Assembly (NCBI GenBank): GCA_011523195.1
Contig: WTHH01000142.1
Coordinates: forward strand, 1-11,640
DNA length: 11,640 nucleotides
Reading direction: 5' to 3'
Source of the DNA: Verrucomicrobiales bacterium
Lineage (GTDB): Bacteria > Verrucomicrobiota > Verrucomicrobiia > Limisphaerales > UBA1096
Shown here: in pieces, positions 1 to 7,167 of the stretch
Layout: every line of letters starts with the position of its first letter
How positions within the stretch are numbered: position 1 is the stretch's first letter
Program-made: the position numbers and the translations under genes
The notes under the pieces: generated by a model
Database searches by the model: none
Told to the model about the DNA's origin: nothing
What the model saw: the letters and a program-made list of their open reading frames with translations, nothing else

Positions 1-994
1 CCACACCCTTTTCCTCTTTGGCATCGCCCACCGTCGCGGACGAAGTCTTGTTGAAATTCACGTTACCATTAACACGCGAGCGGCCAACCTCCTCCCCGTT
101 CAGGTAATAGACCGCCCCGTCGTCCACGATCTGGTCGATCGTCAGCGTGACACCTTCCGGGTCACTGTTGAACGTGAACTCCTTGCGAAAGTAATAGGTC
201 AGTTGGTTCCCCTTGTTGATGCGGGTCTTCAGCCCAGGGCCGGGCAGTCCCGCGTTCTCAACACCCAGCAATCCCCCGCCGGATTTCCATGAATCATCGT
301 CGTAGTCATTCTTCCGCCAGGCCGTGCCGAGGTTTTTGTTTTGATCGTTGTACTTCCAGCGATCGCCGTAATCCAACAGCACGATGCCGGAACTCAGGTC
401 CACCTCAGGGTTGTCCACCGGCGTCTCGGCTCCGGCCACGGGATCCCCCCCCGGCGTTCCCCCGGAACGCTTGCTGAAAGTCCAGTTCCTCCAGTCATCA
501 ACACTCTGGTTTTGATCCTTCAACACAATCGTATGCCCGGTGCCGTCCGCCGCCACCGGCCAGCGGCCGCGATCGTTGTAGCCAAGCGTACACATCTGCA
601 CACCGTTCTTGTCCTTGATCGTGATGCGGCCACCCTCGTTGGGCAAATTACCCGTCCACGGCCCAAATACCTTCACGCTCGACGGGACACCGAACTGCTT
701 TCGGAACTCCCCGGCGTCGATGCTCGTCAGGATGATTTTCTGCCAGTGCCCCAGGAACGACGCCCTGGCATCCGCCTCATCGAACGCGGGAAAATTCATC
801 TCGACACTGCCCCGCAGTTTCCAGTCCGCGATGTCAAACGGCGTGGCGGTGATGTTGGCTAGCTCAATCCATTCCGGCTCACCCGCCCTGGGGTTGTACA
901 TCACCTCGTTCACGACCACCTGTTCGGCGAGCGCGCCGGTCGTCCCGGCCAGTATCGACCAGACGATGGCCAGTTTGAAAAACGATTTCTTCAT
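1..994 (-). CDS. Secreted lamin-tail-domain protein, N-terminal part (runs off window)
   Basis: My own translation of the minus strand from ATG at 994 stays open for 331 codons to the window edge, so the C-terminus is missing. Residues 1-23 are a Sec-type signal peptide (KK start, hydrophobic stretch, ALA before Glu24). Residues 24-160 match a lamin-tail domain (LTD): it opens with VVVNEVMYNP and EPEWIELAN and later has GPWTGNLPNEGG. A Gly/Pro-rich linker (about 177-200) leads to a second beta-rich domain from about 203, with GDRWKYND, TAWRKNDYDDDSW and YYFRKEF. That pattern is common in large secreted PVC-group proteins and resembles galactose-binding-like modules. LTD proteins of this type are usually much longer, sometimes with a CotH kinase or cell-surface domain further on, which cannot be judged here. 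AAGGAG lies 16 nt before the ATG, too far for a normal SD, so a different true start is possible. A 215-nt gap separates it from the upstream sulfatase, so it is probably its own unit. Exact role unknown. Confidence 0.85.
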   Translation of the reverse strand, partial: MKKSFFKLAIVWSILAGTTGALAEQVVVNEVMYNPRAGEPEWIELANITATPFDIADWKLRGSVEMNFPAFDEADARASFLGHWQKIILTSIDAGEFRKQFGVPSSVKVFGPWTGNLPNEGGRITIKDKNGVQMCTLGYNDRGRWPVAADGTGHTIVLKDQNQSVDDWRNWTFSKRSGGTPGGDPVAGAETPVDNPEVDLSSGIVLLDYGDRWKYNDQNKNLGTAWRKNDYDDDSWKSGGGLLGVENAGLPGPGLKTRINKGNQLTYYFRKEFTFNSDPEGVTLTIDQIVDDGAVYYLNGEEVGRSRVNGNVNFNKTSSATVGDAKEEKGV

Positions 995-1064
995 GTGCAA
1001 AATTCTGTGGCTCCTTGTACGAAAGACATTCGGCCAATGTTACGAATGTGTCAGGGCATCATTC

Positions 1065-1080
1065 AGCAACCGTTGTGCCT
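1065..1080 (-). promoter_or_regulatory. Candidate sigma-54 (RpoN) -24/-12 promoter for the lamin-tail gene
   Basis: Read on the minus strand this is AGGCACAACGGTTGCT. It matches the RpoN consensus TGGCAC-N5-TTGCT at every defined base except the first, with the invariant GG and GC at the right spacing. The -12 GC would place transcription start near 1055, giving a leader of about 60 nt before the ATG at 994. It lies in the only sizeable gap of the window and points the right way. I did not identify an upstream activator-binding site. Prediction from sequence only. Confidence 0.45.
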
Positions 1081-1130
1081 GGCAGGAGTTGTACCGACTT
1101 TTGCCAAATTGAAAACCGTTTTTACTGGGG

Positions 1131-1148
1131 AAAAACCGCCAAAAGCGG
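1131..1148 (-). terminator. Possible rho-independent terminator after the sulfatase operon
   Basis: On the minus strand, about 60 nt past the sulfatase stop, CCGC-TTTTG-GCGG is followed at once by TTTTT. The stem is only four G-C pairs, so it is weak. An overlapping A/T stem (GTTTTT/AAAAAC, 1118-1136) could form instead. The position between two separately organised genes fits a transcript end. Confidence 0.35.
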
Positions 1149-1209
1149 GATCGCCACGCGGACAGCGCGAGCCCAACGCAAGCCGCTTTGTCAGGCGCTT
1201 GGCCGCTCG

Positions 1210-2601
1210 TCACCGCGACGGCGCGTTCGGTGCGTTGACCTTGGGCAAATGCGATTTGAGATCGGCGATGACCGGGCGATACTCTAGCCGCTTGGCCAGG
1301 TTGTGCCACTCATCAGCATCCGAGGAGTGATCGTACAACTCCTCGTCGCCATTGGCGTAGCGGATGTAGCGCCAGCGCTCGCTACGCACCGTATGGTCAT
1401 TGCGATGAAATGTGGTGATAGCCGGGTGCGCCCAGGACGCGCTAGGCTGACGGAGCAACGGCAGCAGCGAATGTCCCTCCAGCGTCTGCGGCGGCTTGGC
1501 CAGACGACACAACTCCGCGAGCGTGGGATAAAGATCAAGCAATTGAACCGACCGACTGCACTGCCCCTTGGCCAGGCCGGGGCCGGCGAGGATCAATGGC
1601 ACGCGTGTGGACTCTTCCCAAAGCGAGCGCTTGGCCCAGAGCTGTTTTTCCCCAAGATGCCAGCCGTGATCCGACCATAGCACCACGATCGTGTTGTTCG
1701 CGTGCGCACTTTTGTCGAGCGAATCCAGCATCAACCCGACGCAGCGATCGACGAACTCCGTGCAGGCCAGATAAGCCGCCACCGCCTCGTGCCAGCTTTT
1801 GGTTTTCAGAATGGCCTCATGGTTGAGGGGCGTCTTGTCCATATAGCGCGTGATCTCAATTCCCGCAGGCGGCAGGTCGGCAAGGTCATCCGGCCTGATG
1901 CGTGGCAACGTCACGCCCTTCACCGGATGTCGATCGAAATATTTTTGCGGTGCATAGAGCGGCACGTGTGGCAGCCGAATCCCCACCGCCATGAAAAAAG
2001 GCTTCCCGAAATCCCGCTGCAACGACTCCGCCGCCCATTGGGCGTTGATCACGTCGCCGAACTGCTCCTCCGGCAAATCGATCGGGCCAAAGTCGCGAAC
2101 GCGAATCTTTGGCAACCTCGAAATTGTCTTCACCCTGAACTGCTTGTTTCGCGCATCGGGCCGCACCTCAAAGTCGTGCCACTCATCCGCATAAGGCTTT
2201 CCGTGGTAAATCTTCCCGCGCCCCAGCACATGATAACCGCCGGCCTTGAAGTTGGCCGGTAACGTCACCGCACCCTTGAGGGCCGGCGCACTCCGGAGCG
2301 GTTGATTCAGGTCGTACACGCCGGAGGTGGACGGCCGTACGCCGGTCAACAGGCTCACCCGGGACGGATTGCAGATGGGCGCCTGGCAATGGGCGTTAGT
2401 GAACAGCACGCCCCGCTTGGCCAAGCGATCGATATTTGGCGTGGACACCTGCGGATGCCCGCCAAGACAACTCACCCAGTCGTTCAGGTCATCGATCGCG
2501 ATGAACAGCACATTTGGTCGCTTGGTCTCAGTTGCCCGCGCTTGGCCAAGCGCAACCCCCAAGCAAAGCGCAATCAGCGCCAACCGTCGCAGCCAACTCA
2601 T
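1210..2601 (-). CDS. Exported sulfatase, iduronate-2-sulfatase-like
   Basis: 463-residue formylglycine-dependent sulfatase that would hydrolyse sulfate esters in the periplasm or outside the cell. Residues 1-24 look like a signal peptide (LRR, hydrophobic core, A-R-A before Thr-Glu). The catalytic site is CNPSRVSLLTG with Cys77 as the residue converted to formylglycine and Arg81 behind it. Metal ligands are Asp37-Asp38 (AIDDLNDW) and Asp311-His312 (SDHGWHLGE); PH at 211-212 and the Lys at 324 fit the usual active-site set. The DDLNDW...LGGHP opening and SDHGWHLGEK block are typical of the iduronate-2-sulfatase-like group, but such bacterial enzymes act on diverse sulfated glycans, so the substrate is open. 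It starts directly after the stop of the DUF1801 gene, with no spacer and only a poor SD, which suggests translational coupling. Two full palindromes lie in it: one in the signal peptide (A17-A21 = ALGQA), one at R59-R63 (RLAKR). The C-terminal half also has several half-matches (LAKR, LAKP, GLAKG). Activation requires a formylglycine-generating enzyme, not seen here. Confidence 0.93.
   Translation of the reverse strand: MSWLRRLALIALCLGVALGQARATETKRPNVLFIAIDDLNDWVSCLGGHPQVSTPNIDRLAKRGVLFTNAHCQAPICNPSRVSLLTGVRPSTSGVYDLNQPLRSAPALKGAVTLPANFKAGGYHVLGRGKIYHGKPYADEWHDFEVRPDARNKQFRVKTISRLPKIRVRDFGPIDLPEEQFGDVINAQWAAESLQRDFGKPFFMAVGIRLPHVPLYAPQKYFDRHPVKGVTLPRIRPDDLADLPPAGIEITRYMDKTPLNHEAILKTKSWHEAVAAYLACTEFVDRCVGLMLDSLDKSAHANNTIVVLWSDHGWHLGEKQLWAKRSLWEESTRVPLILAGPGLAKGQCSRSVQLLDLYPTLAELCRLAKPPQTLEGHSLLPLLRQPSASWAHPAITTFHRNDHTVRSERWRYIRYANGDEELYDHSSDADEWHNLAKRLEYRPVIADLKSHLPKVNAPNAPSR
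2414..2427. repeat. Iterated palindrome CGCTTGGCCAAGCG, copy 1
   Basis: Perfect 14-bp self-complementary sequence inside the iduronate-2-sulfatase-like gene. It is read as RLAKR (residues 59-63), a position where sulfatases commonly carry a similar RLAxRG stretch, so this copy is well tolerated by the protein. Confidence 0.9.
2539..2552. repeat. Iterated palindrome CGCTTGGCCAAGCG, copy 2
   Basis: Perfect copy inside the signal-peptide coding part of the iduronate-2-sulfatase-like gene, read as ALGQA (residues 17-21), near the predicted cleavage site. Confidence 0.9.
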
Positions 2602-3111
2602 TCAGCGTTTCTTCGCCTTGGCGGCCGATCGTTTCTTCGAGACTTTCTTTCCGGCGCTGTTGGCCTTCAACATTGACTCGTAAAGCTGGATGTATTTTTT
2701 CACCGGCATCCTCTTGATCGCCTTGCCGATCACCTCCAGCGGCACGTCCTCCAGTTTTTTGAAACGAACACACGACTTGCCCATATTGAGTTTCTTGCCG
2801 GTCTTTTTCCACTCCTCCACAAACCACTTGGCCTGCGCCTCGTCGACATAAAAACCCATCCCGTAAAAGGACATGTGGTTTTTCTGCGAAGCCAGATTCG
2901 CAAACGGCAGCGGGTCGGTCGGCGTGCAGTGGTAGCCGTCCGGATAAATCGAGTGCGGCACATAGTAGCCAATCATCCCGTAGAGCATCCCCTCCTCATA
3001 CCCCTTGGGCAAATTTTTCAGGATCACCTTCCGGATCGCCTCAATCGCCTCCCGCCGATCCTCCGGCAGTTCCGCCAAATACGCGTCAACCGTACCTGCC
3101 TTGCTTTGCAT
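2602..3111 (-). CDS. DUF1801-domain protein with a basic tail
   Basis: 169-residue, apparently cytoplasmic protein without signal peptide or membrane segment. Residues 5-145 fit the DUF1801 (YdhG/YjbR-like fold) family: VDAYLAELPEDRREAIEAIR at the start, GYEEGMLYGMIGYYVP around 37-52, a central MSFYGMGFYV, then GKSCVRFKKLEDVPLEVIGK near 111-130. Function in this family is not established; some members have been linked to iron or small-molecule binding, but nothing here proves that. Residues 152-169 form a Lys/Arg/Ala tail (KKVSKKRSAAKAKKR) that could bind nucleic acid; this is inference. It lies between ThuA (5-nt gap) and the sulfatase (abutting), so it is almost certainly co-transcribed with exported proteins although it stays in the cytoplasm itself. 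No clear SD precedes the ATG, consistent with coupling to ThuA. Family assignment fairly sure, role unknown. Confidence 0.85.
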   Translation of the reverse strand: MQSKAGTVDAYLAELPEDRREAIEAIRKVILKNLPKGYEEGMLYGMIGYYVPHSIYPDGYHCTPTDPLPFANLASQKNHMSFYGMGFYVDEAQAKWFVEEWKKTGKKLNMGKSCVRFKKLEDVPLEVIGKAIKRMPVKKYIQLYESMLKANSAGKKVSKKRSAAKAKKR

Positions 3112-3116
3112 GAGAG

Positions 3117-3989
3117 TTAATCAAGGTTTGCGTGCATCTCTTCCTTGGTTGGCGTCTTGGAGGGCACGCCGTCCTTGGGAATCTTCACTTTGGCCGACCA
3201 AAGGATTGCGTTGAGCATCAACTTGCGGTTGTCGTCGTGTTGCCAGTTCATGTGCACGTGCCCGCCGGTGAAGCCAAAGCCGCGCCCGCCATCGGTGCGC
3301 TCGTAGGCCCACGCCACGTGCTGCGTCTCCCCGTTGGCCACCGCCTTGCGCACGGTGGGATTACCACTTCGCGCACCATCCGGCCGCTTCAACGTTGAGG
3401 CCGGCGGCACATCGGTGAGGATCGGCGTCACTCCCTTGAGATCTTTCACGAAGCGCATGTGATAATACCATTCGTCGTTTACGCTGAACGGCTTCACGCC
3501 GTTCCAAATCTCATGCTTACGTGACTTGAATTTCGGAATCCAATGGGGGTTCACACTCCAGTGCAAATCGCAAAACCCGCCCATCCACTCGAGGAACTTG
3601 TCGGCCGGATCGCCCTTCACCGCCTCGGTCGCCCAGTGGATCATCACCACACCCTTGCCCTTTTTCATGAGCGCATCAAATTCCTTCAACTTGCGGTTCA
3701 ACACATGCCCCCCGTGCCCTGTGCAGAAAATCACGATCGTGGCCGCATCGTCCAAAACACTCTCGTCCTTCGGATAACCGACATCCTTGAGCACCACCGC
3801 CTCCACCGGCAGTCCGGATTCGTTGAGCGCCTTGGCCAACAGCATGTTTCCCGCCCGATGCTCATGCGACAACCGCCCGTGACTCGGTTTTCCGGAGATA
3901 AACACCACCTTGGCCTTGTCAGCCGCATCGACTGCCGCACCGGACAACAGTCCCGCGAGCACACATAGTTTAAGAATCAGTTTTTTCAT
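3117..3989 (-). CDS. Exported ThuA-like protein (trehalose-utilisation family)
   Basis: 290 residues from ATG at 3989. The open frame continues upstream to 4196, but that stretch lies wholly inside the sulfatase gene and encodes an Arg-rich, signal-free sequence. The ATG at 3989 sits 8 nt after the sulfatase stop and begins a good signal peptide (MKKLILKLCVLAGLLSG, cleavage near AVDA-A), so I chose it. The mature part fits the ThuA family, which has a class I glutamine-amidotransferase-like fold: KVVFISGKPSHG (28-38), IVIFCTGHGGH (85-95), VVMIHWATEA (114-123) and the C-terminal FTGGHVHMNW...NAILWSAKVKIP (240-271) that marks the family. No nucleophilic Cys-His-Glu amidotransferase triad is evident. 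ThuA is linked to trehalose/disaccharide use in rhizobia, and PVC bacteria encode many exported relatives of unproven activity. Being between a sulfatase and a DUF1801 gene in a tight operon supports a role in carbohydrate or sulfated-glycan handling. Confidence 0.9.
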   Translation of the reverse strand: MKKLILKLCVLAGLLSGAAVDAADKAKVVFISGKPSHGRLSHEHRAGNMLLAKALNESGLPVEAVVLKDVGYPKDESVLDDAATIVIFCTGHGGHVLNRKLKEFDALMKKGKGVVMIHWATEAVKGDPADKFLEWMGGFCDLHWSVNPHWIPKFKSRKHEIWNGVKPFSVNDEWYYHMRFVKDLKGVTPILTDVPPASTLKRPDGARSGNPTVRKAVANGETQHVAWAYERTDGGRGFGFTGGHVHMNWQHDDNRKLMLNAILWSAKVKIPKDGVPSKTPTKEEMHANLD

Positions 3990-3997
3990 TGGTAAAC

Positions 3998-5686
3998 TCA
4001 GTCCACCTTCCATGGCCAGGGTTTTACGCGGGCGCGCACGGCCCACTTTTCCCATTTCTCGGCGAGGGCCTTGACCTTGTCGGGATGTTTCTTGGCGAGG
4101 TCGTTTTGTTCGCTGCGATCGATCTCCATGTCGTACAACTGCCACGGATGCAGCTTGGCGTTGCGGCCGGAGTCGCCGTAGCGGACGAGCTTCCATTTTC
4201 CATCGCGCACGGCGCCGTTGAGGTGGTGGTCGAAGTACAACGCATCCTTGCGCACAAGTTTGCCACCTCGAAAGGCCGGCAACAGGCTCATGCCCTCGAC
4301 CGGTTGAATCTTGTGTTCGCCGAATTGACGCGGATGCTTCACACCGGCCGCGTCAAGACAGGTGGACATTAGGTCGATGAGATGGCCGGGCTGTCGCTCG
4401 ATGCGGCCGTTGTTTTTTGAATCGATGCCCTTAGGCCACGACACGATAAACGGCGAGGATATGCCGCCCTCGTGCGCGAAATGTTTGTACTCGCGGAACG
4501 GAGTGTTCGAGACATTCGCCCAGCCGCGCCCCACTCCGGTGAAGGTGTCCTCCGGGCCAGCCATTGCGTCCGGGCCGTTTTTGACAGGCCGGCCGTCACG
4601 CGTCTGCATCGGTGGCCAAATCTTGGTTTGAAAACCGTCCCTACCCAGCGGTTTGTAATCCGTGCGATACGGCTTCTGGCTGTACCGACCAAAGCCCTCG
4701 GCGCAGGCGCCGTTGTCCTGCAGGTACATGATCAACGTGTTGTCCAGCGTGCCCTGCCGTTTGAACTCCGCCACGATGCGACCGATGCCCCGATCCATAT
4801 TGTCGACCATTGCCGCGTAAACTTCCATGTTGCGGATGTCCCATTCCTTGTGGGGTGCCTTTTCCCAGTCGTCGGACTGCGGCGAGAGCTTCAAATCCTT
4901 GTGGATCAATCCCAACTCCTTCAATCGCGCAAAGCGCTTGGCGCGCACCTCCTGAAAGCCGCCATCGTACACGCCCTTGTAGCGTGCGATATCCTCCGGC
5001 AACGCATGCATCGGCCAATGCGCCGTGGTATAGGATACGTAGAGAAACACCGGCTTGTCCGGCGTCTCCTTCGCGTGCTCCTGTAAAAACGTCACCGCAT
5101 TATCGCTGATGGCGTCGGTGTAATAGTAGGTCTTCGGTTGATACTCCTCGTCGTTCTCCGGCGTGATGAACTGGTTGCCGCGACACAACGTGGCCGGATC
5201 AAAAAAACTGCCCGCCCCGATGATCGTCCCGTAAAATTTCTCGAAGCCGCGCTGCAACGGCCAGTTGTCTTTCGGCCCCTGCGGCCGCGTATGCTTGGTC
5301 ACGTGCCACTTGCCACTCATGTACCGACGATACCCGCCGGTGCCCAGCGCCTCGGCAATCGTCACCACATCGCGCCCCAACTCTCCACGATACCCGGGCA
5401 GCTTGTTGTCGCCGGTCATCAAGCCGATACCCGCCTGATGCTGATACATACCGGTCAGCAAAGATGCCCGCGTCGGGCAGCAGCGGGAGGTGTTGTAAAA
5501 CTGCGTGAAGCGCAGCCCGTTGGCCGCTAACTTATCGAGCACCGGCGTTTTGATTTCACTCCCGTAACAGCCGATGTCCGAGAAGCCCATGTCGTCGGCC
5601 ATTATGATCACAATATTCGGCTGCTTGGCCGCCTGCACGCTCAGAGCTTGGCCAAGCGCCAACAGAAAAATGATGAGTCGTTGCAC
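3998..5686 (-). CDS. Exported arylsulfatase, AtsA-like
   Basis: 562-residue formylglycine-dependent sulfatase. The start is GTG at 5686, supported by GGAG 9 nt upstream and by the signal peptide that follows (QRLIIFLLALGQALSVQAA, cleavage near residue 20). Catalytic motif: CCPTRASLLTG, formylglycine precursor Cys69, with Arg73. Metal ligands: Asp31-Asp32 (MADDMG) and Asp324-Asn325 (LQDNGACAEG). Further active-site residues are visible in GKWHVTKH (125-132), TTAHWP (220-225) and HEGG (405-408). The length, DNGACAEG and the closing block with SEQNDLA, KWEKWA and WPWK are typical of AtsA-type arylsulfatases. The natural substrate is probably a sulfated sugar, not an aryl sulfate. The TGA is 8 nt before the ThuA ATG. 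A 13-bp copy of the window's palindrome encodes ALGQA in the signal peptide (residues 10-14), and a full 14-bp copy abuts its SD. It belongs to a different subfamily from the other sulfatase here, so the two are not a recent duplication. Confidence 0.94.
   Translation of the reverse strand: MQRLIIFLLALGQALSVQAAKQPNIVIIMADDMGFSDIGCYGSEIKTPVLDKLAANGLRFTQFYNTSRCCPTRASLLTGMYQHQAGIGLMTGDNKLPGYRGELGRDVVTIAEALGTGGYRRYMSGKWHVTKHTRPQGPKDNWPLQRGFEKFYGTIIGAGSFFDPATLCRGNQFITPENDEEYQPKTYYYTDAISDNAVTFLQEHAKETPDKPVFLYVSYTTAHWPMHALPEDIARYKGVYDGGFQEVRAKRFARLKELGLIHKDLKLSPQSDDWEKAPHKEWDIRNMEVYAAMVDNMDRGIGRIVAEFKRQGTLDNTLIMYLQDNGACAEGFGRYSQKPYRTDYKPLGRDGFQTKIWPPMQTRDGRPVKNGPDAMAGPEDTFTGVGRGWANVSNTPFREYKHFAHEGGISSPFIVSWPKGIDSKNNGRIERQPGHLIDLMSTCLDAAGVKHPRQFGEHKIQPVEGMSLLPAFRGGKLVRKDALYFDHHLNGAVRDGKWKLVRYGDSGRNAKLHPWQLYDMEIDRSEQNDLAKKHPDKVKALAEKWEKWAVRARVKPWPWKVD
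5646..5658. repeat. Iterated palindrome, 13-bp copy 3
   Basis: GCTTGGCCAAGCG; the first base of the 14-mer is A instead of C. It lies in the signal-peptide coding part of the AtsA-like sulfatase and is read as ALGQA (residues 10-14). Confidence 0.88.
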
Positions 5687-5695
5687 GCAGGGAGT

Positions 5696-5699
5696 CTCC
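5696..5699 (-). promoter_or_regulatory. Ribosome-binding site for the GTG-started sulfatase
   Basis: GGAG on the minus strand, 9 nt before GTG at 5686. It decides this non-ATG start; no in-frame ATG lies nearby before the hydrophobic signal core. Its outermost base is also the edge of palindrome copy 4, so a hairpin in that palindrome would end right at the SD. Confidence 0.6.
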
Positions 5700-5712
5700 G
5701 CTTGGCCAAGCG
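5699..5712. repeat. Iterated palindrome CGCTTGGCCAAGCG, copy 4 (intergenic)
   Basis: The only non-coding copy, in the 53-nt gap between the DUF1501 stop and the sulfatase GTG. There is no T-run next to it in the transcribed direction, so it is not a normal terminator. A half copy (CGCTTGGCCT, 5731-5740) follows towards the DUF1501 stop, and copy 3 is 53 nt away on the other side. Confidence 0.9.
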
Positions 5713-5739
5713 GCAGGTCAAGCCAGTGAGCGCTTGGCC

Positions 5740-7167
5740 TCAGGCAATGATGTCCTTGATTACATGGCCAAAATCCATCTCGAGTCGTTTGTGTCCGGGG
5801 ACTTCCAACTTGTGCGGATCGATGCCCATGAGGTGATTGATCGTGGCGTGAACGTCGGTCACGTAGTGGGGAGCCTCGACAGCGTGGTAGCCCAGTTCGT
5901 CAGTTGCCCCATTAGTTACGCCTCCCTTGATTCCACCACCAGCCATCCAAACGCTGAAGCCAAATGAATGGTGATCCCGGCCATCGGCACCCTGGGAACC
6001 GGGGGTACGGCCAAACTCGGTAGCGAACACGACGATGGTATCCTCGAGCAGTCCACGTCGTTTCAAATCCTTCAACAGGCCCGCCGTGGGCAAGTCAACC
6101 TGACGGGACAATCTGGAGTGCCCGTTTTTCAAGCCCGAGTGATTATCCCACGCGCCTGCAGCGCCGTCGCCGTGCATAATCTGGATGAACCGAACACCGC
6201 GTTCAGAAAGTCGCCGAGCCGCCAGTAATTGTTGGCCAAAGGATTTGGTCTCGTTTTGATCGAGACCATACAGCTTTTGCGTTTCAGGTGATTCCTGCGA
6301 AAAATCGAGCGCATCTGGAACTGCAGTCTGCATCCGATAAGCCAGTTCGTACGATTTTATCCGGGCCTCGATGATCGGGTCGAGCGGGTATTGTTCCGCA
6401 GCGAAGCGATTAAGCTTATTAGTCAACTCGAGATTCCGTCGCTGTTCCGCGGTCGTCATCCCGTTGCTTGGTTTGGCATAATCGAGGGGATTATTTGGAT
6501 CGATCTTTAGGTTGACCGCATCATAGGCCGGGCCGAGGTAGTGGGCATCTTTCTTGTCAAAAAAGCGCGGGCCGATGTTGATGAACTGCGGCAGGTTTTC
6601 ACTGAGCGAACCAAGGCCGTAGTTGATCCATGCCCCAATTGTTGGCACACGCGGATCCAAAAAATGTCGGCCGGAATGAAACTGAACCTGGGCACCGTGA
6701 TTGTTGTCGCTCGTCCACATGGAACGAATAAAGGCAATGTCATCCGCGCAGGATCCGATGTTCGGAAACCAGTCACTGATCTCAATGCCCGACTGGCCAT
6801 ATCGCTTGAAGCCGGTCTGCATGGGAAAGATCTTCGTACGGGTATGTCCATTGGCATCGCCCTTGATTGGGATGCGCAGCTTCCGAATCTTCGAGGCATC
6901 GAGCACGCTCTTGTAGGGAGTTTCGCTGATTGATTTTCCGGCAAACTCGTTCAGAGCAGGCTTGGGATCGAAGCTCTCCATGTGACTGACACCGCCGCGC
7001 ATGAACAACCAGATCACCCGCTTGGCCTTCGGCATGAAATGGGGTTTGCCGTCCGGCCGGTTTTGCGTTTCAGCGGCCATGATGCCGTTCAACGCCAGGG
7101 CACCAAAGCCAAGTGTGGATTGCAAAAGCGCCCGCCTGGACATCGCAAATGGGTCGTCTTGGGTCAT
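5740..7167 (-). CDS. DUF1501 protein with twin-arginine signal
   Basis: 475-residue protein of the DUF1501 family (alkaline-phosphatase/sulfatase-like superfamily), of unknown reaction. The N-terminus has a Tat-type signal: SRRALLQS with Arg11-Arg12, then a hydrophobic stretch to about residue 31 (MAA). Tat export would mean it is folded, perhaps metal-loaded, before leaving the cytoplasm. Family blocks are clear: FMRGGVSHMESFDPKP (55-70), IRSMWTSDNNHG (147-158), RGVRFIQIMHGDG (323-335), DNHSGLKNGH (341-350), FATEFGRTP (381-389), GRDHHSFGFSVWMAGGG (396-412). Length is usual for the family. Its ATG overlaps the stop of the PSCyt1/DUF1553 gene by 4 nt (ATGA), the normal coupled arrangement in Planctomycetota and Verrucomicrobiota, where the two genes very often occur as a pair. 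Met9 is an alternative start, but the ATGA overlap favours Met1. No SD is apparent. Confidence 0.93.
   Translation of the reverse strand: MTQDDPFAMSRRALLQSTLGFGALALNGIMAAETQNRPDGKPHFMPKAKRVIWLFMRGGVSHMESFDPKPALNEFAGKSISETPYKSVLDASKIRKLRIPIKGDANGHTRTKIFPMQTGFKRYGQSGIEISDWFPNIGSCADDIAFIRSMWTSDNNHGAQVQFHSGRHFLDPRVPTIGAWINYGLGSLSENLPQFINIGPRFFDKKDAHYLGPAYDAVNLKIDPNNPLDYAKPSNGMTTAEQRRNLELTNKLNRFAAEQYPLDPIIEARIKSYELAYRMQTAVPDALDFSQESPETQKLYGLDQNETKSFGQQLLAARRLSERGVRFIQIMHGDGAAGAWDNHSGLKNGHSRLSRQVDLPTAGLLKDLKRRGLLEDTIVVFATEFGRTPGSQGADGRDHHSFGFSVWMAGGGIKGGVTNGATDELGYHAVEAPHYVTDVHATINHLMGIDPHKLEVPGHKRLEMDFGHVIKDIIA

Noticed and set aside
3990..4196. N-terminal extension of the ThuA frame to an ATG at 4196
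   Set aside because: It lies entirely inside the sulfatase 3' end, has an Arg-rich low-quality sequence, and hides the clear signal peptide that begins at 3989.
1210..5686. The two sulfatases as a tandem duplication
   Set aside because: They differ in length (463 and 562), active-site wording (CNPSR against CCPTR), metal motif (SDHGWHLGE against QDNGACAEG) and C-terminal part, so they are separate subfamilies.
5699..5712. Reading the palindromes as rho-independent terminators
   Set aside because: None is followed by a T-run in the transcribed direction and seven of eight lie inside intact genes.
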